From assembly GCA_005804885.1 (NCBI GenBank), contig SYOX01000207.1, positions 61,968 to 125,967 on the forward strand: a DNA stretch of 64,000 bases, written 5' to 3'. The DNA is from Pseudomonadota bacterium. Its GTDB lineage: Bacteria; Myxococcota_A; Bradymonadia; Bradymonadales; GCA-2716585. The notes beneath the pieces were generated by a model. It was not told where the DNA came from. It saw only the letters and a program-made list of their open reading frames with translations, and did not search any database. The position numbers and the translations under genes were made by a program. Positions within the stretch are counted from its first letter, which is position 1. Each line of letters begins with the position of its first letter. Below are positions 1-8,912 of this stretch, one piece after another.

Positions 1-3000
1 TGACGATCATCTGGGCGGAGTCCAGGGGGAAGCCGGCGTCGAGCAGCCAGTTGCCGTTGAGGGGGTGGGCTTCGAAGCGCGCCAGCGAGGCGAGCACCTC
101 GGGGCGCCACAGGCCAGGGTCGGTGCCGGCGGAGGGTCGGCGCGCCACGGTCAGCCGATGGCCCAGCGGGGATCGGAGCGAGAGGGCGCCGGGGTCGGAG
201 GGGTTGAAGCTCAGATCGAGCTCAAGGCGATCGACGCGGCAGGGCTCGGCCAGCGCGAAGGTGAAGCCGCGGTCGCCCCCGGCCAGGGCGCGGAGGGAGG
301 CGGAGGTGGCCTGACAGCGCGGCAAGGCGGCGTCGAGGAGGCGGGCGCCCGTGCGCTGGTTGAGCCGCCCGAGCAGGACGCTGACGGTGTCGCTGTTGCG
401 GTTGGCCGCGACGAGATCGAGGCGCCCGTCGGCGTTGAGGTCGGCCAGCGACACCAGGCCCGGGAAGTCGCCGACGACGAAGGTCTGCTGCGGCAGGAAG
501 GTCCCGAGGCCGTCGCCGATCAGGACGCTGACGGTGTCGTTGTTCCGGTTGCTGAAGACGCCGGCGTTGGCGGCGACGACATCGGGGCGCCCGTCGCCGT
601 TGACGTCGCCGACCGCCAGGCCGCTGGGGTTGGCGCCGACGCTGAAGGGCCGCTGGATCTGCGAGAAGGCGCCGCCACCGACGCCAAAGAGCATCTGAAT
701 GCTCTCGCCGAGCACGTTGAGCTGAACAATGTCGAGCAGGCCGTCGAGGTTGACGTCGCCCAGCGCCACGAGGTTGCCGCCCGGCGTCGTCCCCTGGGCG
801 CCGAAGCCGCCTCGGCCGTTGTTGAGCAGGACGGCCGCGGAGGTGACGACGTCCAGCAGGCCGTCGTTGTTGACGTCCCCGACGGCGAGGCCGTTTCCTC
901 CAGGGGTGACGCCCAGCGCGCTGAAGCCGCCTCGGCCGTTGCCCAGCAAGATCCCGCCGTTGCTGATCAAATCGAGCGTCCCGTCGCCGCTGACGTCCGC
1001 CAGAACCGCCTCGCCCGAGGCGCCCGCAGAGGTCAGGCGATCCGCGAAGGCCCCCCGCCCGAGGCCGAGCAGGACGCTGACGTCGTTGCTCGCCAGGTTG
1101 AGGGTGACGAGGTCCGGGTGGCCGTCCCCGTTGAGATCCCCGAGCGCCACCCTGCGCGGATCGTCGCCCACCCGGAGGGTCGGCCCGGCGACAAAGCCCC
1201 CGCGCCCGTCACCCAGCAGCACGCTGAGGGTGTCGTCCAGGCGGTTGGCGGCGACGATGTCGAGGTCGCCGTCGCCGTCGACGTCGCCGACGGCGGAGGA
1301 CTCGGGGGTGTCGCCGACGATGGAGGCGCGCTGCGGCGACAGCGCCCCCTGACCAACGCCCATCAGCGCGCTGACGTTGTTGCCCAGGAAGTTGGCCGTG
1401 ATGAGGTCGGGCAGGTCGTCCCTGTTGATGTCCGCCAGCGCGATCGAGGTGGGGTGGTTGCCCGCCGCGACGTTCACGCGGGTCGGGAAGCCGCCCGCGC
1501 CGTCGCCCAGCAATACGCTGACGTTGTTGTCGAGGAAGCTGGCCGAGACGATGTCCACGCGGCCATCGCCGCTGACGTCGGCCACGATCGCCGAAGTGGG
1601 CACATTGCCGACGAGGAAGGACTGCCGGGGCGCGAAGCCGCCCGCGCCGTCGCCCAGCAGCACGCTGACGTCGTCGGTGCGCTCGTTGACGCTGATCAAG
1701 TCATGGCGACCGTCGCCGTTGACGTCCTCGATCACCACCGCCCTCGGCTCCTCGCCGACGGTGAAGACCCGCTGCGTCGCGAACCCTCCCCGACCATCGC
1801 CCAGCAGGACGCTGACGCTGTTGGCGCCGAAGTTCGCGGTGGCGAGATCCACATGGCCGTCCCCGTTGAGATCCCCGGCGGCAATGCCCCGCGACAGCCG
1901 ACCGACCGCGAAGGTCCGCGGCGCCGCGAAGAAGCCGCCGCTCTGGCCCATCAAGGCGGAGACGACGCCGGTGAGGTTCGCCGTCAGGGCGTCCAGCAGG
2001 CCATCCTCGTTGATGTCCGCCAACACGAGGGCCGCAGGCGAGGCCCCGGCGCTGAAGGTGCGCCGCGGCTCGAATCCCCCGCGGCCGTCGCCCACGAACA
2101 TGGACACGTCGCCGCCCTCGTTGGCGACGACGACGTCCTGAGCCGCGTCGCCGTCAAGATCCCCGACCGCCACGGCGGCGGGCCTCGTCCCGGCGCTCAG
2201 GATCACCTGATTGGTAAAGCCCCCCTGACCATCGCCGAACAGGAGGCTGAAGTTGTTGTCGATCTGGTTGGCGGCGACCAGATCGGCTCGACCGTCGCCG
2301 TTGAGATCGCCGACCGCCACGGACGAGGGCTCCCGGCCGACGGCGAAGGACGGCGTTCGACGGCCGTAGACGACCTCACAGGCCCGCGAGTGGATCGTCA
2401 CCTTGACGGGACCGGCCGAATCCCGCCCCACGAAGCCGTCGACCACCAGCCGGTAGCGGCCCTCGGGCAAGCTCTGGCCCTGGACCACATCCAGGCCGCC
2501 GCCCACGCGGCACGCGCGCTCCTGGCCCAGAGCGTCCAGGAGGTAGATCGCCACGGCGTGATCCGCCACCGCGCTGACGGTCCAGGAGTCGCCCTGCCCG
2601 ACGTCGAGCTCATAGACCACCTCGGGCGCGCCGGCCCCGCCGCAGCTCCCCTGGAGCCGGGCTGGCCGCTCGCGGGTGTCGAGCGCCTGTCGCGCGACCC
2701 CGCAGCCGACCACCAGCGGCGACTCGACGCTGCCCGCCTCACAGGACGCCCCAAGCCCGATCCCCGCACGGTCCTCCTGCATGGGGTTGGGGGAGAAAGG
2801 GCAGTTGTCCAGCCCATTGGCCATCCCGTCGCCGTCCGCGTCCCCGTCGCACCGATCGCCGAGGAGGTCACCGTCGACGTCGCGCTGATCGGGGTTGAAC
2901 CTGTCGGGGCAGTTGTCCAGCGCGTCGATCTCGCCGTCGCCGTCCCGATCGCTCTGCGGCGACCGCACCAGCGCGATGGCGTTGGCCACGTCGTCCAGAG

Positions 3001-5182
3001 CCCCACCTTCGAGGGTGAAGCGCTGGCCGTCGAACTCCACATCCACGTCTCGCCCGATGAAGTTGTCCTTGCTCACCGACAGGCTGTAGGCCCTGGGCAG
3101 CGCCCGGAAGACAAAGCGGCCGTCGGTGTCGCTGACCGTCGTCTCCACCAACACCCCCTGGCGCTTGAGCCGCACCGTCGCGTCCGCGTCGTCGACCTCC
3201 CCGATCAAGTCCACGAAGCCCGCCAGCGACACCTCGATCGGCTCCATCTCGATGGACCCCAGATCGTTGAGCCCCGAGTCCAGCTCAAGCACGAGGCTCT
3301 GAGGGCGGTGCCCCTCCAATTCGACCTCAAGGCGGTAGAGGCCCGGCGCCAGGTTCTCCACGCCGAAGACCCCGTCCGCGCCCACCCCCACGGACTGGCG
3401 CACGTCCCCGACCAGCGCCACCTGCGCCTCCTCCAGCCTCAAGCCCTCGATCGGCGTCACCAGGCGCCCCTGAAGGTCGGCGCTCAGATCCGGCGCGAGC
3501 ACGATCCCCTCAAAGCCGTCGAGCGGCTCGCCGAGCACCTCAAAGCGCTCATCGGCGTCCGAGTAGCTCACCTGCACCGTCGCCACCTCGAAGCCGGGGT
3601 GCGAGAACTCGAGCGTGTGATCGTCCCGAGCCGTCGACAGCACGAAGCCGCCGACCGGATCCGTCGTCCCCACCGCGACCAGGCTCTCACCGATCAGCGC
3701 CCGGATGATGATCCCCGAGTGATCCCGCTGACCCGCAAGCGTCGCGATCCCCCGCATCTGCACCGCCGCGTTCTCCTCCCCGATCTCCGCCGTCAGCGTC
3801 ACCACGCCAAGATCCGTCTGCCCCGCCGACAAGAACACCGCCCGCGACTGCCTCAGGTGAGCGCGCGCGTCGATGTCCAGCACATAGCTGCCCGGCACCA
3901 CCGCCCCCACCAGCGCCAACCCCCCGTTGGGCTGCACGTCCACCACCGCCTCTCCGCCTTCGCCCTGGAGCACCACTGAACGCACCTGATCGCTCCAGTT
4001 GGCCACCTCGAGGCGATCACTGGCCAGACTGCCCACCAGCGTCGCCGACGCGTCCGGGCGCAACACCACCGCCACACCCTCAAGGGCCTCGCCGTCAACC
4101 TCGAAGCGCTCATCCTCGCCGTCAAAGACAACCTCGATCTGCTCCGGGAGGTAGCTCCCTCGGGAGAACTTCAACGTGTGCTCCACCCTCGATGCGCTCA
4201 ACACCCAGACGCCCTGCGCGTCCGTCAGCGTCGAGGCCACCGGCACCCCGCCCACCAGGGCCTGGACCAGAATCCCCTGGTGATCCCCCCGCCCCTGGAG
4301 CGTCGCCGCGCCTCGCATCGACACGGCCTGATCGCCGACGGCCTCAGGCACCAGCACCAGCCTCCCCACGTCGACCCTCGGCTCGCCGGCGACGCCAGGG
4401 TTGTCAAAGACCCGCTCGAAGGCCGTAAAGCCCGGCCACTCCACACGAATCGCGAAGGGGCCAGCCTCCACCAGCGCCCCCTCGAAGGCGAAGGCCCCCT
4501 GACCGTCGACGCCAACGGCCTCCCCCCGCGCAGAGATGAAGACCCGCGCGTCGTTGGTGTCGGGGTTGCCGCCCGCCGAGAAGTCCAGCTCCCCCACCAC
4601 CCCCCATCCCCGGACCGCCTCGTCGCAAGCATTCCCGACCCCATCTCCGTCGGCGTCGGACTGCGTGGGGTTGTGGCGCAGCGCGCAGTTGTCCGTCGCG
4701 TCTGGAGCCCCGTCGTTGTCGTCATCAACTTCACAGACATCGCCCTGACCGTCGCCGTCGTTGTCCTCCTGCCCGGCGTCCTGAGCATCGGGGCACACAT
4801 CCTCGGTGTCGGGCACGCCGTCCCTGTCCCGATCCGCGCCCACGTCCGTCAAGCACGCGCCCCGCTCACACACCTCCCCAAGCCCACAGTCGCTGTCCTC
4901 GACACACCGGGGGACAAAGCAACGGCCGCTCTCCGCGTCGCACAACAGCCCGTTGGCGCAGCCCTCATCGGCGACGCAAGGACACTGAGGGCCCTGACAC
5001 TCGCCATCGCCCTCGACGCAGCTCCCCTCCTCACACACGAACCCGGCCTGACAGTCCGAGTTGAGGCGACAGCCCACCGCCACCTCGGACGGCGGCACCC
5101 CCTCACCGCAACCCACCAACGACACGCCGAACAAGAAGAGCAACACACCCCACGACAGGAGAGAGCCAAAGAATCGAGTCAT
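1..5182 (-). CDS. Giant FG-GAP/VCBS-repeat lipoprotein, 3' end outside the window
   Basis: The frame stays open for about 1,727 codons from the ATG at 5182 to the left edge, where the gene runs off. AAGGAG lies five bases upstream of the ATG. Residues 1-25 form a lipoprotein signal ending in lipobox Cys25 (SLVGC). A Cys-rich segment with repeated DC-x4-C spacing follows (about 30-100). Thrombospondin type 3 calcium-binding repeats rich in DxDxDG lie at about 105-180 and again at about 740-805. Several related beta-sandwich, carboxypeptidase-regulatory-like modules separate them. About 13 FG-GAP/VCBS repeats (about 930-1610) should fold as beta-propellers. The whole order matches the gene at 56277-61955. 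By that alignment roughly 100-150 C-terminal residues are missing here. A surface or outer-membrane adhesive or ligand-binding role is inferred from the domains; the ligand is unknown. Confidence 0.88.
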   Translation of the reverse strand, partial: MTRFFGSLLSWGVLLFLFGVSLVGCGEGVPPSEVAVGCRLNSDCQAGFVCEEGSCVEGDGECQGPQCPCVADEGCANGLLCDAESGRCFVPRCVEDSDCGLGEVCERGACLTDVGADRDRDGVPDTEDVCPDAQDAGQEDNDGDGQGDVCEVDDDNDGAPDATDNCALRHNPTQSDADGDGVGNACDEAVRGWGVVGELDFSAGGNPDTNDARVFISARGEAVGVDGQGAFAFEGALVEAGPFAIRVEWPGFTAFERVFDNPGVAGEPRVDVGRLVLVPEAVGDQAVSMRGAATLQGRGDHQGILVQALVGGVPVASTLTDAQGVWVLSASRVEHTLKFSRGSYLPEQIEVVFDGEDERFEVDGEALEGVAVVLRPDASATLVGSLASDRLEVANWSDQVRSVVLQGEGGEAVVDVQPNGGLALVGAVVPGSYVLDIDARAHLRQSRAVFLSAGQTDLGVVTLTAEIGEENAAVQMRGIATLAGQRDHSGIIIRALIGESLVAVGTTDPVGGFVLSTARDDHTLEFSHPGFEVATVQVSYSDADERFEVLGEPLDGFEGIVLAPDLSADLQGRLVTPIEGLRLEEAQVALVGDVRQSVGVGADGVFGVENLAPGLYRLEVELEGHRPQSLVLELDSGLNDLGSIEMEPIEVSLAGFVDLIGEVDDADATVRLKRQGVLVETTVSDTDGRFVFRALPRAYSLSVSKDNFIGRDVDVEFDGQRFTLEGGALDDVANAIALVRSPQSDRDGDGEIDALDNCPDRFNPDQRDVDGDLLGDRCDGDADGDGMANGLDNCPFSPNPMQEDRAGIGLGASCEAGSVESPLVVGCGVARQALDTRERPARLQGSCGGAGAPEVVYELDVGQGDSWTVSAVADHAVAIYLLDALGQERACRVGGGLDVVQGQSLPEGRYRLVVDGFVGRDSAGPVKVTIHSRACEVVYGRRTPSFAVGREPSSVAVGDLNGDGRADLVAANQIDNNFSLLFGDGQGGFTNQVILSAGTRPAAVAVGDLDGDAAQDVVVANEGGDVSMFVGDGRGGFEPRRTFSAGASPAALVLADINEDGLLDALTANLTGVVSALMGQSGGFFAAPRTFAVGRLSRGIAAGDLNGDGHVDLATANFGANSVSVLLGDGRGGFATQRVFTVGEEPRAVVIEDVNGDGRHDLISVNERTDDVSVLLGDGAGGFAPRQSFLVGNVPTSAIVADVSGDGRVDIVSASFLDNNVSVLLGDGAGGFPTRVNVAAGNHPTSIALADINRDDLPDLITANFLGNNVSALMGVGQGALSPQRASIVGDTPESSAVGDVDGDGDLDIVAANRLDDTLSVLLGDGRGGFVAGPTLRVGDDPRRVALGDLNGDGHPDLVTLNLASNDVSVLLGLGRGAFADRLTSAGASGEAVLADVSGDGTLDLISNGGILLGNGRGGFSALGVTPGGNGLAVGDVNNDGLLDVVTSAAVLLNNGRGGFGAQGTTPGGNLVALGDVNLDGLLDIVQLNVLGESIQMLFGVGGGAFSQIQRPFSVGANPSGLAVGDVNGDGRPDVVAANAGVFSNRNNDTVSVLIGDGLGTFLPQQTFVVGDFPGLVSLADLNADGRLDLVAANRNSDTVSVLLGRLNQRTGARLLDAALPRCQATSASLRALAGGDRGFTFALAEPCRVDRLELDLSFNPSDPGALSLRSPLGHRLTVARRPSAGTDPGLWRPEVLASLARFEAHPLNGNWLLDAGFPLDSAQMIV

Positions 5183-5253
5183 GACAACTCCTTCTGGACG
5201 GCGCACCATCTCTTCAACGAACCCGCAAGAGTGACCAGGGGAAAGGAGGGCGA

Positions 5254-5907
5254 TCAGTGCCAGGCGACAAAGTCAGGGTGGGTGGACTGCGTCCTGGCCT
5301 GCTTGATCAGGCCGTTGAGCGTCTTGGAGGGCCAGTCTTCCTGGATGAGGTTGATCAGGACGTCGGGCAGCAAGCCCATGGGGTCGGTGTGGACCTCGAC
5401 GGTGATCCGGGTCTTGCCGCCGTCCAGCGCCTCGAACTTGTAGTAGGTCCCGAAGGCCTTGGCCCTGACGCAGCAGTCGTTCTCGGGCGCCGAGGGGTGG
5501 GTCACCGACTTGATCTTGACCAGGATGATCTTCTTGTCCTCCTGGAAGGTGGCGTCGCTCTTGAGGACGTAATCCCGATCCGTGGCGGGGAAGGGCAGCT
5601 TGAAGTGGATCCAGTAGGTCTGGGAGTCGTCGGTCTTGATCAGGGTCTTATGCGCCCCGTAGAGATCGACCCACTTGGAGCGCTGGTTCTCGTCCAGGAA
5701 GGCCGACATCAGCTTGCCGATGTGCACGTCCGTGACGATCACGCCCTTGAACGCCAGCACGTCGCTGCCCTCGACCTCCTTGGAGTAGACGCGGACGCCG
5801 TCGTTGTCGCCCTCGTCCTCCCAGCCGGCGGCCTGGGCCTCCATGGCGGGCAACAACCCGCACGACATCGCCACCGCGACACACGCCGCCAACATCAACC
5901 TCTTCAT
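5254..5907 (-). CDS. Secreted START-domain (lipid-binding) protein
   Basis: The protein has 217 residues. A signal peptide covers about 1-26 (MKRLMLAAC start, cleavage near AQA-AG). The rest is a START/SRPBCC domain: WEDEGDNDGVRVYSKEV, a central LPFPATDRDYV segment and a C-terminal helix after MGLLPDVLINLIQEDWP. These are hallmarks of StAR-related lipid-transfer folds, which hold a hydrophobic ligand in a cavity. The ATG at 5907 is chosen because GAGGGGGAG precedes it and the signal peptide begins there; an upstream in-frame ATG at 6006 would mask the signal. The gene lies 71 bases upstream of the giant FG-GAP lipoprotein on the same strand, so the two may be cotranscribed. The ligand cannot be told from sequence. 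Confidence 0.88.
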   Translation of the reverse strand: MKRLMLAACVAVAMSCGLLPAMEAQAAGWEDEGDNDGVRVYSKEVEGSDVLAFKGVIVTDVHIGKLMSAFLDENQRSKWVDLYGAHKTLIKTDDSQTYWIHFKLPFPATDRDYVLKSDATFQEDKKIILVKIKSVTHPSAPENDCCVRAKAFGTYYKFEALDGGKTRITVEVHTDPMGLLPDVLINLIQEDWPSKTLNGLIKQARTQSTHPDFVAWH

Positions 5908-5983
5908 GACGCTCCCCCTCTCACCATTCAAAGTCCAACAACCACTGGACGTTCTGGGTCGCTCAACGCAACGGATGAGAGCG

Positions 5984-6013
5984 ATTATAGACGCTTCTGG
6001 CCTCAAAGGTGAA
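5984..6013 (-). promoter_or_regulatory. Predicted sigma-70-type promoter for the START gene
   Basis: On the minus strand a perfect TATAAT (5984-5989) follows TTCACC (6008-6013) with an 18-base spacer. It would give a leader of about 75 bases before the ATG at 5907. It sits between the START gene and the palindromic element that begins at 6038. A perfect -10 box is rare in DNA this GC-rich, which supports the call; the -35 match is 4/6. Confidence 0.5.
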
Positions 6014-6037
6014 GGGCCGCTGCGTGAGCCCGCTCAA

Positions 6038-6320
6038 CGCCCCACGCTCCTCGCACCCCCACGGGGGCTCGTCGGGTGGGGCTTGGATGCGCAGGGTGGG
6101 CTGCGCCCGTTGGGCGCAGGCCAGCGGGAGGCCCTGATCGACACCAGGGGGAGCAAAGACTCCAATCCATAGGCCCACTTCGACGCGGTGGTCCTCCCCT
6201 TCGATCCGCTGTCGGCCGCCCGCGGGCCTGCGACCGCCAGGGCGCAGCCCACACCGAGTTTCTAGCCCCACCCGACGAGCCCGTCCCCGAAAGGGGCGGT
6301 GCGAGGAGCGTGGGGCGATC
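6038..6320. repeat. Palindromic repeat element, copy 1
   Basis: An approximately 283-bp imperfect inverted repeat. The left arm starts CGCCCCACGCTCCTCGC, runs through GGCTCGTCGGGTGGGGCT and ends near GTTGGGCGCAGGCC. The right arm repeats these in reverse. A second copy lies at about 62039-62432. The arms of both copies have the same orientation, judged by non-palindromic positions (GGCTTGGATGC left, TTCTAGCCCC/TTCCAGCCCC right). The central ~95 bp (about 6130-6225) is inverted relative to copy 2. No coding capacity is apparent. It ends about 28 bases from the tmRNA terminator. Confidence 0.85.
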
Positions 6321-6348
6321 GTCGGGCGTGGGGCGATCGACGAAAAAC

Positions 6349-6386
6349 GAAGAAGGGCCTGGTGATCACTCACCAGGCCCTTCTTC
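6349..6386 (-). terminator. Rho-independent terminator of ssrA
   Basis: GAAGAAGGGCCTGGTGA and its exact reverse complement, separated by four bases, form a perfect 17-bp stem. On the minus strand it is followed by CGTTTTT. It begins three bases beyond the mature 3' end of the tmRNA. Confidence 0.92.
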
Positions 6387-6388
6387 AG

Positions 6389-6763
6389 TGGAGGCGGCGG
6401 GAATCGAACCCGCGTCCGCAAGCAGTCTACATGATGCATCTACGTGTGTAGCGCGTGGTCTAAATACTGAAGCCGGTAGGCCCACGAGCAAGCGGAGCGT
6501 CTTCAGGCACGAGTTAAATTTCGCAAGCTGGGTCGGACGTGCGCGCCCTGAATGCTAGACTGTTAATTTGTCACCTCAAGAGGCCCACAGACACATCCTC
6601 GAGAAGTGGGGTGCTTGCGCACCATCATGCTAAAACGGCTTACGCCGCCATCGCATAGCCTTCGTAGTCGTTGGCAATTGAACTGTTCCAGTTTTCTAAC
6701 GAGGTCCTGGCCCCCGACACGCCACACCAGCTTATCCACCCACGTCGAAACCGGGGCGCCCCC
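6389..6763 (-). ncRNA. ssrA: tmRNA (transfer-messenger RNA)
   Basis: The 375-nt RNA rescues stalled ribosomes by trans-translation together with SmpB, whose gene is not in this window. The 5' end GGGGGCG at 6763 pairs with CGCCTCC before the discriminator A at 6389 (one G-U pair). The conserved GGTTTCGACG follows the 5' end, and the T arm contains GGTTCGATTCCCGC. An internal reading frame encodes the tag. CCA is not encoded: the base after the discriminator is followed by TG, so the tail would be added by a nucleotidyltransferase. A strong terminator follows directly. Pseudoknots are expected in the body but were not folded here. Confidence 0.95.
6640..6675 (-). other. tmRNA tag-peptide reading frame (ANDYEGYAMAA)
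   Basis: The resume codon is GCC at 6675-6673. The frame reads ANDYEGYAMAA and stops at TAA (6642-6640). Ending in two small hydrophobic residues after Met is the normal form for degradation by ClpXP-type proteases. The preceding Ala comes from the charged tmRNA itself. Confidence 0.9.
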
Positions 6764-7015
6764 TTTCGAGGACTAAGCCGTATCGAGACCCCGGAGGGTG
6801 CCGACAGACCCATCTTAACCACCGGCCCCAGGCGAGGCAATGGCATTTTTTGGGGGGGGCCAAATGAGCGCCTGTCTGGTCGGGGGGAAACGAGCCCGGC
6901 GAGGCCGCACGGCGTCGAGAACCCTTGCCGGATGGGCTCTGAGCGTGGAGGGGGAAAGGGAGCGCGGGGGGGAGAGGGAGTTGGCCGCGAGGGCCCGCCG
7001 AAGGAGCGCTCTCGA
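6764..7015. other. Intergenic region between ssrA and the radical SAM gene
   Basis: About 250 bases without a supported gene. It holds the 5' leader and presumed promoter of ssrA (no clear -10/-35 pair chosen), a run of T then G at 6845-6858, and purine-rich low-complexity sequence at 6945-6985. Confidence 0.5.
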
Positions 7016-8695
7016 TCAGGAGAAGCCAGCGACCGGCGCCCCGAGGCGGTCGTGGATCTCGGAGCACTCGTAGGTCTCCTGCTTGTCGATGTCGCCGATG
7101 TGCAGCTCGATGAAGGAGCGGTAGCTCTTGAGCAGGATCAGCAGGTAGCGCCAGTGGCCGTAGCGGGCGTAGTGCAGGTAGTTGCGCCCCATCGACAGGA
7201 GCTTGCCGGGGATGCGCACGGCGCTGACGCCGTAGACCAGCGCCTTGGGGTGCTTGTTGTGGACGTCCTTGTCCATCATCCAGCGGATGAGGTCGTGGGG
7301 CAGCCACTTCTTGCCGGCCATGAAGTAGTAGTTGATGTAGGCGTTGCGCTTGAGATCCTCGGCGTACATCGACTGGGTGCGCCGCTGCCCCTCGGCCGCG
7401 CCGACGACGTCGCCGGGCTGCAGCAGGCCCTCGGTCAGCGCCTTGAGCGTGATCGGGTAGCCGGGGTAGTAGGTCATGGTGTGCATCTGGGCCTTGAACT
7501 CCTTCTCCAGGCTCAGGCACAGTTCCAGGCCCTGCCTCTTGTCCTCCTCCGTCTCGAAGGCCGACAGGATGAAGTCGTAGGTCAGCTTGACGCCCCGGCC
7601 CGCCTGGATGGTCGAGGCCTTGATGATGTTCTCGTTGGTCTCAAAGCGCGCCATGTACTGCGAGCGGACCCGGTACGAGCCGCTCTCGATCCCCATCGTC
7701 ACCTTGTCGAGCCCGGCCTTGACCATCGCCGACATGAGTTTTTCGGTGATCATCTCCGGGTGGGTGTAGCAGAAGAAGGGCAGCCCGATCTCGCGCTCGT
7801 AGACCTCGCAGAACTCCATGACCCACTTCGGGTAGGCCGTAAAGACGTCGTCCCAGAAGTAGATGTAGTCCAGCCTCGGGTAGAGCTCCATGGCCTGCTT
7901 GAGCTCGTCGATGACGCTCTCTATCGAGCGACGCCGCAGGTAGCGCCCCTTGCCCAGCTCCTTGTCCGCCAGCGCCGAGTTGCCGCAGAAGGTGCACCGG
8001 AAGGGGCAGCCGCGGGCCGTATTGATGTAGTAGGTGTGCTGCTGGAAGGGGATCGGGTTGGAGCCGTGGTAGACCTTGCCCTGGATCAGGTAGTGCTTGT
8101 TGTCGTCCGTGTAATCGTTCTTCGGCAGCCCGTCCAGATCCTGCACCAGCGGCCGCGGCGCGTTCTCGATGAAGCCATCGGGCTGGTTGACGTAGATGTT
8201 CGGGATCGCGGTCGCATCCTCACCGCACCGCAGCGCCTCGAGCAGCTCCGGGAAGGCATCGTCGCCCTCGCCACGGCACAGGTAGTCGACCTCCTTGTTC
8301 TCCTTGAGGCACTCCCGATAGCGCAGCGAGGCGTGCGTCCCGCCCCACACGATCGGCACCCCCGGCAAGAGCTTGCGGCACTCCCGCACCAGCTTGACGC
8401 ACTCCCGGTAGCCCATCGAGGTGACGTTGAAGCCCAGCACGTCCGGCCCCAGCTCCGCCACCGACCGCGCCATCAGCCGGATCTCGTCCTGCGTCGCCGC
8501 CAGGACCTGCTCGAAGGTCTCCCGGAAGAACACCGTGTGCGCGTCGTAGCCCGACGACCTCAACAGCGCGTGGACGTAGCGCGACGCCATCCAGTGCGAC
8601 CCATGCAGGCACACCATCACCACCCGGAACGACGCCTTGTCCTTGGCCACGCCCGCCCGACTCTCCCGCTCAGACACCACCGCCGCGCCCAACAT
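7016..8695 (-). CDS. B12-binding-domain radical SAM protein
   Basis: The protein has 559 residues. Residues about 20-160 form a Rossmann-like cobalamin-binding domain (FRVVMVCLHGSHWMASRYVH, then GPDVLGFNVTSMGYRE and VPIVWGGTHASL). A radical SAM core follows with Cys230, Cys234 and Cys237 in GCPFRCTFCG, the 4Fe-4S/SAM site. The family transfers methyl groups to, or rearranges, unreactive carbons or phosphinates; the substrate here is unknown. The ATG at 8695 is chosen over an in-frame ATG at 8758 because the B12 domain starts soon after it and GAGGTGAGG lies upstream. It is the last gene of a minus-strand run with a metallophosphoesterase, a nucleotidyltransferase and a CDP-alcohol phosphotransferase, suggesting modification of a lipid head group or lipid tail (inference). 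The cobalamin-ligating His was not identified with certainty. Confidence 0.9.
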   Translation of the reverse strand: MLGAAVVSERESRAGVAKDKASFRVVMVCLHGSHWMASRYVHALLRSSGYDAHTVFFRETFEQVLAATQDEIRLMARSVAELGPDVLGFNVTSMGYRECVKLVRECRKLLPGVPIVWGGTHASLRYRECLKENKEVDYLCRGEGDDAFPELLEALRCGEDATAIPNIYVNQPDGFIENAPRPLVQDLDGLPKNDYTDDNKHYLIQGKVYHGSNPIPFQQHTYYINTARGCPFRCTFCGNSALADKELGKGRYLRRRSIESVIDELKQAMELYPRLDYIYFWDDVFTAYPKWVMEFCEVYEREIGLPFFCYTHPEMITEKLMSAMVKAGLDKVTMGIESGSYRVRSQYMARFETNENIIKASTIQAGRGVKLTYDFILSAFETEEDKRQGLELCLSLEKEFKAQMHTMTYYPGYPITLKALTEGLLQPGDVVGAAEGQRRTQSMYAEDLKRNAYINYYFMAGKKWLPHDLIRWMMDKDVHNKHPKALVYGVSAVRIPGKLLSMGRNYLHYARYGHWRYLLILLKSYRSFIELHIGDIDKQETYECSEIHDRLGAPVAGFS

Positions 8696-8912
8696 CGCCG
8701 CCTCACCTCGCTTATGTCCCCTGCGCCGCCTGCCCCTCAAAGACAGGCCCGCGCCCAAAAATCACAGCGCAAAAAACCACGACACGCGCCAGAGTGTCAA
8801 GCTGGACCGGATAGGTCCACAACAAGCGCGCTCGATCCCCGCACTCAAGCCCCGAGCGCCGCACCCGATCGCCGCACCCGATCGCCGCACCCGAACCCTC
8901 GATCGCCGCCCC
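8696..8912. other. Spacer with possible promoter, palindrome and 13-bp triple repeat
   Basis: Contains three tandem copies of about CGCCGCACCCGAT (8863-8900) and the perfect palindrome GGACC-N5-GGTCC (8804-8818). On the minus strand a perfect TTGACA (8795-8800) has no good -10 box at 17 bases. It may give the radical SAM gene its own promoter; this is weak. Confidence 0.3.

Noticed and set aside
65..3979. A 1,304-codon open frame on the plus strand rich in DVAD/VPVDV-like repeats
   Set aside because: It is the antisense reading of the FG-GAP gene with the same codon boundaries. The minus-strand frame has a start, ribosome site, signal peptide and a recognised domain order; the plus frame has none of these. 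High GC keeps the antisense free of stops.
5963..6558. Small open frames on both strands in the palindromic element and the tmRNA
   Set aside because: They are low-complexity products of the inverted repeat and of the RNA gene, have no ribosome sites and no family resemblance.
6640..6846. A small minus-strand protein ending in ANDYEGYAMAA
   Set aside because: The frame is the tmRNA tag read through the tmRNA 5' region and upstream leader. Only the last 11 codons are translated, by trans-translation.
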